Shown here piece after piece: positions 1 through 9,900 of a stretch of 49,872 nucleotides of DNA. Source of the DNA: RGIG6353 sp964650465 (lineage in GTDB: Bacteria > Bacillota > Clostridia > Oscillospirales > SIG627). The notes under the pieces were generated by a model, which did not search any database, was not told where the DNA came from, and was given only the letters and a program-made list of their open reading frames with translations. A program made the position numbers and the translations under genes. Positions within the stretch are counted from its first letter, which is position 1. Each line of letters starts with the position of its first letter. The DNA is taken from the NCBI GenBank assembly GCA_964650465.1, contig CAZYTA010000017.1, positions 1 through 49,872 of the forward strand. Reading direction: 5' to 3'.

Positions 1-3000
1 GCTGTAGTTTTGTATGCTTCAAGAGCGCCGTTGTTAAAGTAGTTATCTGCATATGCAACATAACCCTCAAGTGCGTTGATAAGGTCAAGAGCTGCTACAA
101 ACTCTTCGTTACCTGCCTCGGCAAGATCCTTAGCCGATGCGATGTAGCTTGTAACCTTGAAGTTTGAGCCAACACTACCGTAAGTAACCTTTGTAGTACC
201 GTCTGCAAGGAAGTAGATAAGCTCCGTTTCGAGAACAGAGTTATCTGCATCCTTAGCAGGAACAGAAACGATTACGTAGTAGAGGTCAAGTGCTTCATCA
301 TAACCAAGTCTGCTCATCCAATCCTTGGAATTAGCAACCATACTTGTATATCCATATTCTTTGTACAGCTCGGCTGTATCTGAATAATCGGAATTTTTCT
401 TTGTTGCGTGGAATGTAACTGTGCTAAGCTTAACCAGCTCTTCGTCAATGTCGAAGTACATCTTAACACCAATCTGTCCGTCAAGTACAAGGCTTGTACC
501 TACAACTGTCACGGGCTGAGATGTAATTGCGGCAACTTCGGAAGCATAGGAGTTTCCGCTTTCAACAACCTTTACAAGGTACTCTGTATTTGCCTTTGTT
601 GCGTTGAAGGTCTTGTCGGTAATGTCTACCCAAGTTTCACCGCCATCATTTGAATACTGATACTTGTAAGATGCAACGTAGTCGGAAATTGTAATCACAC
701 TCTTAACATTGATGGTAAGTGTGGGAGCTGCGGGAGTTACCTTTTCGATAGAAAGTGCGAAACGGTTTGTTCCATCAGCATATACACAAGCGTACCAGCT
801 GTTAGTAGTGGGAAGTGTCTCTCCTTCGGGAAGCTCGTTTTCAACAAACTGGTTGTTGAATCTGAGCTTGTAGGTGTAGTCGCTCCAGCCGGCAGGAGTG
901 ATAGATGTAAGCCAGAGAGCTGTTACACAATCATCTCCAAGGTCTGTTGCATTGTCTGCACCGTAAACCGACCAAAGAGGATAAAGCTCAAGCGCTACAA
1001 TGTAGCCTTCCTTGTCCGCAAGGTATTCGGAGATAGCGAACTTGTAGCCTTCTGAATATTTGATATCTGTTATGATATCGTAGTAAGGAACTGCCGCACC
1101 TGCAACATAAACTCTTGCAAGAGTCTGACCGTGTGTTGAAACCGCTCTTGCGCCGTTGGTATCTGCCGCTGTGTAGCCCTCCTTGATATAACCATGGTAG
1201 AATGCGGGAGCTGCGGAGGAAATATCTGTTATTGCGTTTACAGGAATGATTTCATCCTCTGTGAACTGATATCTGATTGCAAACGCACGTCTTGCTGCCT
1301 GCTTGTAAGGTGCACTTCCGTGGATTTCAGCAATGCCTGTTGCCCAATCGGAGCCGCTCTTGTACATTGTTGAGAAGGAGGGTACCGACCACTTACCTTC
1401 TGCGAAGGTTGTGCCGGGGGTTGCTGTGTAGTTGATTGTACCAACATCCTCACCTGCGATATAGAATATCTGAGGTTCGGAAGCACCTGCAGTTTCATCA
1501 CCTGCGGTTCTTACAGCCCAAACACCTGCTGTAAGTGTCTTTTCTGTAAGAGCCTCATATGTGAGCTCTTCACCAAATACGTACTGTGCAATCTCATATG
1601 CGCCTGTTGTGTCGGAAAGCACGTTGCCTTCACCAAGTGTAAGTGCAGGAGCTGTCTTGAATGTGGGAACTGTGAATTCCGCAACGGGAGATTCAAGATA
1701 GTTGCCGCTGGTGAGCATCTTAACGTATACCTTGTCTGTTGCACCGGGTACTGTGAAGGTCGAAATACCAACGGGTGCAGTAGTCCAGGTTGCATTATCA
1801 AGTGAGTATGCGTAAGGAGCATTTGCAATGTAATTTGTTATTGTTACGTTTACACCGCCGATAGCCGCTGTAATTTCAGCCTCGGGTGCATTTGCGGGAG
1901 CAACAACCTTATAACCGTCGGTGTAAAGCTGAAGGTTGATATCACACGCAACGTTACCTGCGGGATAATCGGGGGTAACCTTAATTCTGATATCATCGCT
2001 TGCAACACCGTAAGGATATACTACGATACCTACGATGTAGCCGTCTGTTTCAGCAAAGTCGGAAAGTGTGTAGGTCTGTACTGAACCGGTAGCGTTGCCG
2101 TATGTGTTATTCTTATACGCAACTCGGTCAACGAGCTCACCGTTTTCTGTAATAACCTTGAATACGAACTTTGTCTGATAGCTGCCTGCTGAGAGAACAT
2201 AACCTGACTGACGTGCCCAAGGCTTGATTTTAAGACTTACGAACTCATCCATAGGAATAATTTCGTCTGCACCGTACTGATATGTGTACCATATGCTCTT
2301 TGTGTTATTAACGATTTCTGCTTCCTTTGCAAGAAGAGCGGCTTCGGCCTTGGCAATTGCCGCTTCATCGGGAGTTTCTGCTGACTGAAGGGAAGCAAGA
2401 TCGTCAATAGCAGTCTTAAGACCTGCGATACTTACTGTACAACCTGTACCACCCATGTTGAGGGGGTCATAGCCATATACGAGACAAAGTGACTCTGCAA
2501 GGTTCATACCTGTCCAGTAATATTCATTAAAGGTAAGTGTATCACGGGTAGCATAGGCAACGCTCTTGAAGTTAAGGAGGTCAACTGTTACACCGTTATA
2601 CTTGCCTGCTGTACCTGTCTTTTCGGTAGTATGAAGAATATTACCGCGGTTAGCACCGGGAACAAGCACCATACGAGTCTCGGAGTCTGCAGTTGCGATA
2701 CCGTCACCTGCAACCATTACTGCATAAAGACCTGCGGCAGGAGCTGTGATTTCTGTTGTGCCTTCAGGAAGAGCGGTATATACACCGATACCGTTAAGGT
2801 TAGCTGTTGCGTATTTGTAGTTCTTGTTTGCATCGAGACCCTTAATCACGCCGTTTTCTGCGTAGAGTCCTGTGGGAGCATCCTCTGCAGGAAGTGCGGG
2901 GGTGTCGATGGAATATTCAGCGGGGAAGAATTCAAAACCGGGCATGGAGTTAAGTGCAGTACCTGAGGGAGTTACCCATCCGGAGATATCTGTCTTACCA

Positions 3001-5990
3001 TACCACTGGTCAATCTTGAGACCTACAACGTATCCCTCTGTGGGAAGCGCGGGTGTCCAAGCGGTAGCATTAGTAAAGTCGAGTGTACGTGTAGCACCGT
3101 CCTTTGCCGCTGCAGTGATATACTCGTATGCGGAAACTGTACCGTCAAGAGTTGCAATATATACAACTGCCTTTGAGGTATATGCCTTGCTATAAGTGAT
3201 ACCCTGACGTGTCCATGACATAAACTTGAAGGTGTTAAGCTCTGAGATGTCAATTATCTCATCAGGATCAAAGCCGTAGTAGAGCCAGTTATTTGTAACT
3301 GCATTTGTAATAGCCTGTCTTGCCTCAAGAACAGTCGCCTCAGCTTCTGCGATTGCCGCCTCATCGGGTGTCTCAGCCGCCTTAAGCTCGGCAAGAGTTG
3401 CCTCTGTGGTCTTAAGCTTGGTAACCTGACCTGAAGTTATCCAGCCAGAACCGAGAGTGGATACAACGTAGGTTCTAAAGGTAGTGTGTGTGCTGGCAGA
3501 TTTACCAACCCAATAGCCTTCAATAAATTCTGTACCTGCCTGAGTTTTTATCTTGTTTGTTGTGTCAACGCTTGCGGTTTCACCGTTTACGTTAGAAAGA
3601 GCCTGTCTGTCATATACGCTTCCGTATACATAGATAATGTCTGAGGGGGCTGTTGCACCGCCGTCAAGCATTATTTCTCTAACTACCATAAGACCTGCGG
3701 GCATACTGTCTGTATCAAGCTCTGTCCAAAGTCCCTGTGTAAGACCTGAACCGTCCGCATTGATAGTAAGAAGAGCGTACTGGTATTTTGAGCCTTCCTT
3801 GAGACCTGTGATAGTACCAAAGTCGCCTTCAATACCTGTAAGCTTATCATATTCGGGAACTTCTATTTCATATGTTGTGGGATAGAAGCCTGCCTGGAAC
3901 TGGTTCTGAATGAAACGAGCAGCGATAGCACCTGCCGCCATGTAAGTACCGTTGCCACATACGATAGATGCATCGTCAATTTCACCAACAGGGTGAATCT
4001 CGATACCTACAACGTAGCCCTCTGCACCTGCGAGAACAGTTGCTGCATCAACAGTTTCCTTTTTCCATGAGGTAGAACCTTCACCGTAAGCAACCTCTGT
4101 GCCTGTCCATGTGTAATCCGTGATATTACCTTCAAGGTCCATTACCTTGAATATAACAGTAGTCTTAGCATTAAGCTTGTGTGAGCCCTGTCTCTTTCTG
4201 GTTGTAAGGTCAAAGCCAATAAGCTCGTCTGCAGGGATGATTTCTGTATTGTCAAGAGCATACTTGAAGTTTCTTACTTCCATAGAAACAGCAATATTTG
4301 CCTGAAGAGCTGCAAGCTCTGCTGCGAGAGTGTCAGCATCCTTTTCAGCTGCTGCAGCGTAGAATTCGTCTATATACTTCTGCATAACCTCGGGCTTACA
4401 TCCGCCTACCCATGCCGCAGTGTAGGTACCTGAGGTTTCCTGTGCATCAAGAATAGCCTGAGCCTCTTCCTTGGTATGCTGATACAGCCAGAGATTCTGA
4501 GCATCTGTCTGTCCGCCTACATTCTGGTCAAGCACTGCATAAGCACCTGTGGGCTGTTCGTATACGCCGCAGGAAGCACCCTTCATTATACCGGGTACAT
4601 AAGCATCGCCGTTAGCGGCAACAAGCTTGCCCGATTCGTTAAGGTTACCAAGCACCTGTCTTACCTGAGCGTCACCTGTGATATAGAAAATATCGGAGGG
4701 AAGTGAGCCGGTTGTACCTTCCTCGTTGCAATAGCGCACTACTGCAAGACCTGCAAGGCCTGTAGTTTCGGAGGTAACTGCTGTCCAATCACCAAGTGTA
4801 TAGCCTGAGCCGTCACTGTTGATATAAACATAAGCCATCTGATAGTTCTTGCTATCATCAAGACCGTTGATAACTGTGATACCGCCTGTGATACCTGTGG
4901 GAGCATCAAACTCAACGGGAGTTATGTCAACACCGTTTGATTCGGAAAGCATCTGATAGTGATGGTAATAGCCTCTTTCCTCTGTATTGGTTGCGCTGTT
5001 TACAAAGATATCGTCGGGAACGCCTGCATAAGGAGCAAAGGACATTGCAACGACATATTCGTCAGCGGGAACGCCTTCAAGTGCGGGAACAGTGATATTA
5101 ACCTTTGAGGAATCAAAGGTAGCCTGAACGGGATATTCATTTACAACATCCGAGCCAACCTTCTTTGTGTAGAAGGTAACTACGGGATTGAAGTAACTTG
5201 CATCATAGCCTTCGTTGAAATCCAAACCGCCTGTTTTGGGCTGGAAGGTGTAGGATGAGTAGCCCTCATAAACGCTTGCAGGGAATACCTGAGCATTTGT
5301 AAAGCCGTAGTAGTACTTGGACTCCGCGAGCTTGTTGTCCTCTCCCGTAAAGGGCTGTGCATTCTTCCAATCGTCCTTTGTTACTGCAACCGCCTCTGAC
5401 TCACCCTCGTAGAGTGCGTTGTCGGCAACTGCATAATAAGCCTCATCCTTGAGGTAGTACTCTGCACCGTCGATTGTGTAAAGAGGATAAGCAACCTCTT
5501 CAACGGTAACGGTCTGTGCTACCTGGTTGGGAGTAAGGAAATACTTCTTCTGAAGCCAGATACAAACAGAAGCAGCTGAGCCGCCGTTGTAATCTGTGAT
5601 AAGAGAAAATGCACCGTCGGATGAACGGGTCCATTTTCCGGGAAGATAAGTATCAGTAACAGAATCGCTGTAGTTGTGGAGAAGTGCTCCGTCAGCATAG
5701 AACGAAATTCGTCCCGACTCATCGGTCTGAACGAAGAATGCCTCGGGTTCCGCATCTCCTACCTTGATTCCCCAGACACCTGCTGAAAGAACAGTGTCAG
5801 AGGTAAGCTCTGTAAATTCGCCGTATGTGTTATTTGCAAAATCGTACTGTGCGGCGGTATATGTAACACCGTCTTCAAGACCTTCAACAGTACTGTCAAT
5901 GGTCAATGAATACGCAAAGGACGAAACCGCAAGAACGAGAGCCATAACAAAGACAGCTATGGCAACACGGCTGAGTTTCTTAAATGACAT
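1..5990 (-). CDS. Giant secreted repeat protein, paralog 1 (C-terminus off window)
   Basis: The reading frame is open from the ATG at 5990 to the window edge, giving 1996 complete codons with no stop seen. The start is fixed by AGGAGG 7 nt upstream. The protein begins MSFKKLSRVAIAVF and has a typical Sec signal peptide (KK, hydrophobic core, cleavage near A-V-S-S-F-A). After it come five copies of a long unit marked by motifs such as TEIIPADE, DEIIDISE and DEIIPMDE near residues 233, 581, 909, 1241 and 1578, a period of about 330. Each unit also holds a segment of the type GLDANKNYKYA and a YVVGIEIHP/YIVGIVVYP strand. Near residue 1830 the GTSLVLDGQIG module starts, and the frame leaves the window in YADNYFNNG, so by comparison with the two paralogs only about 150 residues are missing. 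No LPXTG or SLH domain is seen in the visible part. Function unknown; a surface or secreted role is inferred from the signal peptide. Confidence 0.9.
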   Translation of the reverse strand, partial: MSFKKLSRVAIAVFVMALVLAVSSFAYSLTIDSTVEGLEDGVTYTAAQYDFANNTYGEFTELTSDTVLSAGVWGIKVGDAEPEAFFVQTDESGRISFYADGALLHNYSDSVTDTYLPGKWTRSSDGAFSLITDYNGGSAASVCIWLQKKYFLTPNQVAQTVTVEEVAYPLYTIDGAEYYLKDEAYYAVADNALYEGESEAVAVTKDDWKNAQPFTGEDNKLAESKYYYGFTNAQVFPASVYEGYSSYTFQPKTGGLDFNEGYDASYFNPVVTFYTKKVGSDVVNEYPVQATFDSSKVNITVPALEGVPADEYVVAMSFAPYAGVPDDIFVNSATNTEERGYYHHYQMLSESNGVDITPVEFDAPTGITGGITVINGLDDSKNYQMAYVYINSDGSGYTLGDWTAVTSETTGLAGLAVVRYCNEEGTTGSLPSDIFYITGDAQVRQVLGNLNESGKLVAANGDAYVPGIMKGASCGVYEQPTGAYAVLDQNVGGQTDAQNLWLYQHTKEEAQAILDAQETSGTYTAAWVGGCKPEVMQKYIDEFYAAAAEKDADTLAAELAALQANIAVSMEVRNFKYALDNTEIIPADELIGFDLTTRKRQGSHKLNAKTTVIFKVMDLEGNITDYTWTGTEVAYGEGSTSWKKETVDAATVLAGAEGYVVGIEIHPVGEIDDASIVCGNGTYMAAGAIAARFIQNQFQAGFYPTTYEIEVPEYDKLTGIEGDFGTITGLKEGSKYQYALLTINADGSGLTQGLWTELDTDSMPAGLMVVREIMLDGGATAPSDIIYVYGSVYDRQALSNVNGETASVDTTNKIKTQAGTEFIEGYWVGKSASTHTTFRTYVVSTLGSGWITSGQVTKLKTTEATLAELKAAETPDEAAIAEAEATVLEARQAITNAVTNNWLYYGFDPDEIIDISELNTFKFMSWTRQGITYSKAYTSKAVVYIATLDGTVSAYEYITAAAKDGATRTLDFTNATAWTPALPTEGYVVGLKIDQWYGKTDISGWVTPSGTALNSMPGFEFFPAEYSIDTPALPAEDAPTGLYAENGVIKGLDANKNYKYATANLNGIGVYTALPEGTTEITAPAAGLYAVMVAGDGIATADSETRMVLVPGANRGNILHTTEKTGTAGKYNGVTVDLLNFKSVAYATRDTLTFNEYYWTGMNLAESLCLVYGYDPLNMGGTGCTVSIAGLKTAIDDLASLQSAETPDEAAIAKAEAALLAKEAEIVNNTKSIWYTYQYGADEIIPMDEFVSLKIKPWARQSGYVLSAGSYQTKFVFKVITENGELVDRVAYKNNTYGNATGSVQTYTLSDFAETDGYIVGIVVYPYGVASDDIRIKVTPDYPAGNVACDINLQLYTDGYKVVAPANAPEAEITAAIGGVNVTITNYIANAPYAYSLDNATWTTAPVGISTFTVPGATDKVYVKMLTSGNYLESPVAEFTVPTFKTAPALTLGEGNVLSDTTGAYEIAQYVFGEELTYEALTEKTLTAGVWAVRTAGDETAGASEPQIFYIAGEDVGTINYTATPGTTFAEGKWSVPSFSTMYKSGSDWATGIAEIHGSAPYKQAARRAFAIRYQFTEDEIIPVNAITDISSAAPAFYHGYIKEGYTAADTNGARAVSTHGQTLARVYVAGAAVPYYDIITDIKYSEGYKFAISEYLADKEGYIVALELYPLWSVYGADNATDLGDDCVTALWLTSITPAGWSDYTYKLRFNNQFVENELPEGETLPTTNSWYACVYADGTNRFALSIEKVTPAAPTLTINVKSVITISDYVASYKYQYSNDGGETWVDITDKTFNATKANTEYLVKVVESGNSYASEVAAITSQPVTVVGTSLVLDGQIGVKMYFDIDEELVKLSTVTFHATKKNSDYSDTAELYKEYGYTSMVANSKDWMSRLGYDEALDLYYVIVSVPAKDADNSVLETELIYFLADGTTKVTYGSVGSNFKVTSYIASAKDLAEAGNEEFVAALDLINALEGYVAYADNYFNNGALEAYKTT

Positions 5991-6157
5991 AATAAATCCT
6001 CCTAAAAAATTTTTAGCGTACGTTGACAAACAATTTTAAGCATTTCTCAAAACCTTGAAACTCCGATGAAACGGAGGTGATACATCAGGATGTTTTTGTC
6101 GAAATGCTGAAAAAAATCATTTTATAAAACGTACTTTTGTGCTATTGTGCTACATTA
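5991..6157 (-). ncRNA. Candidate structured leader RNA of paralog 1
   Basis: The transcribed leader between the promoter and the ATG shares a fold with the leaders of the two other giant genes. Outer helix P1 pairs GTACGTT (6128-6134) with AACGTAC (6018-6024). Helix P2 pairs AGCATTTC (6101-6108) with GAAATGCT (6039-6046). Hairpin P3 pairs CTCCG (6072-6076) with CGGAG (6061-6065). The conserved single-stranded block CCTGATGTATC (6079-6089) lies directly 5' of P3. The structure ends about 15 nt before the Shine-Dalgarno AGGAGG (5998-6003). The fold was found by eye and no known riboswitch class was recognised. Confidence 0.6.
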
Positions 6158-6186
6158 AGTATACTATTTTTAATTAATAAAGTCAA
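6158..6186 (-). promoter_or_regulatory. Sigma-A type promoter of paralog 1
   Basis: Minus-strand -35 TTGACT (6181-6186) and -10 TATACT (6158-6163) are separated by 17 bp. The downstream TTAATGTAGCACAATAGC matches the same positions at the other two giant genes. Confidence 0.8.
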
Positions 6187-6863
6187 TAATAAAAAAGGCG
6201 TAAAACACCCCATAAAGGCAAAAAATATTAACAATTTTTTTAACAGTTTTTTGTGCTATTTTTTTGCCTTTACAACAAATAGGGCTTCATGGCAAGAGCT
6301 TATACAATATGTAGGAAAAACACAAAAAAGCGGCGAGCTGTCGGCAATTCTCGCATAACGCACTCTGTGAATATACCCAAGTAAAGTAAAGCGGCGAGGT
6401 TAATACCCTGATAAGATAATCCTTAAAATCGCAGACGTCGAGGATGCCGATCCCTACAGAAAACACCCTACGATGCCCTCGGAAATTTGTAACACCTCCG
6501 AGATGCAGGTTTGGAGGGAAAATCGAAGCAAAGCTTTAACAAATTATATGCGGCGGGAGCAAGCCCCAGCCCTACAATTTATATTCAGCGGCAAGACACA
6601 ACTTCCATATAATTAATTTGAAGAAAACCGCGGGTTTTCAACCAAAATTTTCAATTCTCAATTCTCAATTTTTAATTATTCCTTCCTTTTCGGTCTCACC
6701 CAAAGATACCCTCGGGAATCTATAGCCCATCCGAGGAGCAGGTTTGGAGGGAGATTTGTCAATCCCGAAGCCGTCGCCGTACTTTTGTACGGCAGTGCGA
6801 GGGAGTGGCAAAAGAAAAAAACAATAAATAAATCCGAAGGATTTGTTCCTATTAAACTGCGTG
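6187..6863. repeat. Intergenic mosaic of dispersed repeat modules
   Basis: No gene is supported here. From 6327 to 6402 lies a divergent copy of the AAAGCGGAGAG/GGCGAGG element also found at 21181, 37139 and 49694. From 6524 to 6682 the DNA closely matches 13469-13629. Next comes a block resembling the 252-bp unit at 13630, including a GCCGTAC-TTTT-GTACGGC hairpin (6776-6793) and an AAATCCGAAGGATTT palindrome near 6830. Confidence 0.7.
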
Positions 6864-6899
6864 AAAAAGGAGTGATGTGTTTCCACACCACTCCTTTTT
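6864..6899 (-). terminator. Rho-independent terminator after paralog 2
   Basis: In the minus-strand RNA, GGAGTGGTGTG pairs with CACATCACTCC around a GAAA tetraloop (one G-U pair), followed by a U-rich run. It lies about 80 bp past the stop codon at 6978. The same hairpin design recurs twice after paralog 3. Confidence 0.8.
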
Positions 6900-6977
6900 T
6901 ATGGGAGAGATTGTTTTATTTAATTAATATTGTTTTTTTCGGTCTCACCCAAAGATGCCCTCGGGAATTTGTAACGC

Positions 6978-9900
6978 TTACTTACTATACTCTACTGCCG
7001 CAAGGTAGTAGTCATACATAGCATTTACAAGGCTTACAAGGTTTGCATCGTTGTCGTTCATCATATTTACGATGTAGTTAGCAACGCTGTAGTTAACCTC
7101 ATATGCTACATTGCCCTCTGCATCCTTGATAGTCAAAGTCTGAGTATCGCCGATGAACTGAGCGGAAATGTCTGTAATGTCAAAGTAGATGTAGTTACCC
7201 TTTGTGCCGTATGCAATATCACAAGTGTATGCTGCATTGAATGCGTCGATATCCTCTACTGTGAAGTAGTGACGGATTGTCACCTGATCCTCAAGGATAA
7301 GTGATGTTCCGTAGAATGCTACACCTTCAAGTGTTGCATTTGTTCTTGTTGCAACCTCAACTCCTTCGGTAGATGCTGTTGAAGCGTATGCCGCATCTTC
7401 GCCATTGCCAAAGTAGTTGTCTGCATATGCTGTGTAAGTCTCAAGAGCCTCTACAAGAGGAAGAGCCTTAACAAATTCTGCATCGCCTGCCGCTGCAAGA
7501 GCCTTAGCCTGATCGATGTAGGTCGAGAATCTGAAGCCTATGTTACTTACAAGAACCTTTGTTTCGGGAGCGCTCTTAAGATAAATGTTGAGCGCTGCCT
7601 CGAAGTTTGTGTTATCAATATCCTTTGCAGGAACGTAGATAATTGTGTAATAATAACCTGTTTCTTCATCAAGCTGAATCTGAGTCATCCACTTGTTGCC
7701 TCTTACGAGAGAAACATAGTCACCCTGTCTGTACAGGCTTGCCATATCTGTATTACCTGCATAGTCACTGTTAACCTTGGTGGTGTAATAAAGTGCTGAA
7801 CTTACAAGGTCCATATCAATGTCCATATAAACCTTGAGCCCTATCTGTCCGTCAAGAACAAGACTTGTACCTACAAGTGTAAGTGCAGGAGAAACAACCG
7901 CTTCTGAAACAGCACTTTCTTCGTAAAATTCGTTTGCAAGAGACTTAACGATGTACTCTGTTGAAGCCTTTGTTGCTCTGAAGGACTTGCCTGTAAATGC
8001 TACCCATGTCTCGCCTCCGTCACAAGAATATGCGTAGTCAAGACCTGTCATATAGTTGGTAACGACGATATCCGCATTAGTGGTACCAATGGTCAGAACG
8101 GGAGCTTCCGCAGCAGTAATAACTGCGGGATATACTGTGTAATCGTCGTTAAGAACAACGAGGATATCCTCTGAAATGGGAACGTTGTTGTAAACGTCCT
8201 TATCGCTTCCGATAACAGTGCCTTCGGGGCAATTACCGTAAGGATAGATGATGATACCTACGATGTAGCCGTCTGTTTCAGCAAAATCGTCGATAGAAAT
8301 TGTGATTGCTGTTCCGCTGCCGTTGAGAGCCGCATCCTTGTAAACCGCTCTGTCAACCACGCCGTTTTCGGTTGCAACCTTGAATACGAACTTAGTCTGG
8401 AGTGAGCCTTCTTCAACTATCAGTGAGCCCTGACGCTCAGCAGACTTGAAGGACCAGCTGATAAACTCGTTCATAGGAATTACTTCCTCGGGATAATACT
8501 CGTATGAGTAGTAAACCGTTGCCAGTGCATCTGCCGCAAAATCTCTTGCAGCCTCAAGTGCTGCATCCGATGCAGCCGCCTTAATAGAAGCAGCAGGACC
8601 TGAACCGGGAACGGTACAAGAGGTTGTACCGAGAGTCATTGCTGTATAACCGTGGTTAACTGCAAGTGAGTTGGAAAGGCTGAAGCCTGTCCATGTACCC
8701 TCGTTGAACACAGGAGCCGCTGTTGCACTGTAAGTACCTGCCGAAGCAACAATGGGAACATTGATAACTGTACCGTTGGACTTGGTTGCTTCCTTAGTAT
8801 GAATAATGTTGTCTCTTGCTGTTGTAAGATCCTTGTTATAACCTACAACATAAAGAGAATCCTCGTATTCACTGTCTGTTGAAACAACCTTGATACCCCA
8901 AACGCCGACACCATCAACTGCAACTTCGGTTACACCTGTGATTTCGGTTGTTTCGATACCGTCTGCTGTAAATCTGCCGTATGCATATGTTACATCAGCA
9001 TCAAGACCTGCGAACTTGCCGTCAGCAAATTCAACGTTAGCGGGCTTTTCAAGTGTGGGATATTCAATTGTGTAATTGTCGTAGTAGAAGCCCATATTAA
9101 CGTGGTTCTGCTCAAATGCATATGCCTGTGCCTTGTATGCAAGCTTGGTGTAGCAAACTGCTGTAACTGTATCTGCCGCTACTTCAGCGAAAGGAATGTA
9201 CTCGATAGCAACTATCCATCCGTTTTCGGGAAGGTCAACCTCGTTCTGAACATCAACGGTCTGTGTGTACTCGCTATACTGATAACTGTGGAAATATCCG
9301 GACTTCCACTGGTAAGGTGTAACTACACCGTTTTCGTCCATTACGTAGAAGTTTGCCGCCGACTTAGCATAGAAACGGATAGAGCCCTGTCTCTGCTTGT
9401 TGTAGAAGGTAATCGATTCAAGCTCGTCTACAGGAACGATTTCGTCTGCTGTATAAGCGTATCTTACATAAGAGCCCTTATAAGTTTCTGCAATGCTTTC
9501 TCTGAGCGCCTTATAATCAGCCTCATAATCCTTGCCCTCAACGCCGTAGAAGGAGTCGATAACACCCTGGAGACGTTCGGGATAATATGCACTGTTGTCT
9601 GTTTTGTATTCACTTTCCTTTGCCGCTTCAGCGTCAAGTGCCGCCTGTGCCTCTTCCTTAGTGCGTGCGTAGAGCCAGAGAAGCTCTGCCTCATCGGGAG
9701 AGTTAAGTCCGCCTACCTGCTGGTCAAGGTGGATGTGTGCACCTGTCTTAGCAACAAGCGAATCATTCATATAGGAAATTCTTGTACCTGTGTAAGTTCC
9801 TACAACGAAGTCTGTAACATTCTGGTAAACCAATGCGCCTTCCGCATTAGTCTCCGAGATTGCCTTACGTGCAGATGCAAGACCTGCCTTGTAGAATATC

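Noticed and set aside
5991..6157. TPP or cyclic-di-GMP riboswitch in the giant-gene leader
   Set aside because: CCTGAT resembles part of the TPP consensus, but the other TPP blocks are missing, and no GEMM core is present.
6187..6863. CRISPR array or insertion sequence in the repeat-rich gaps
   Set aside because: The repeats are not regularly spaced with unique spacers, and no transposase or cas gene is present.
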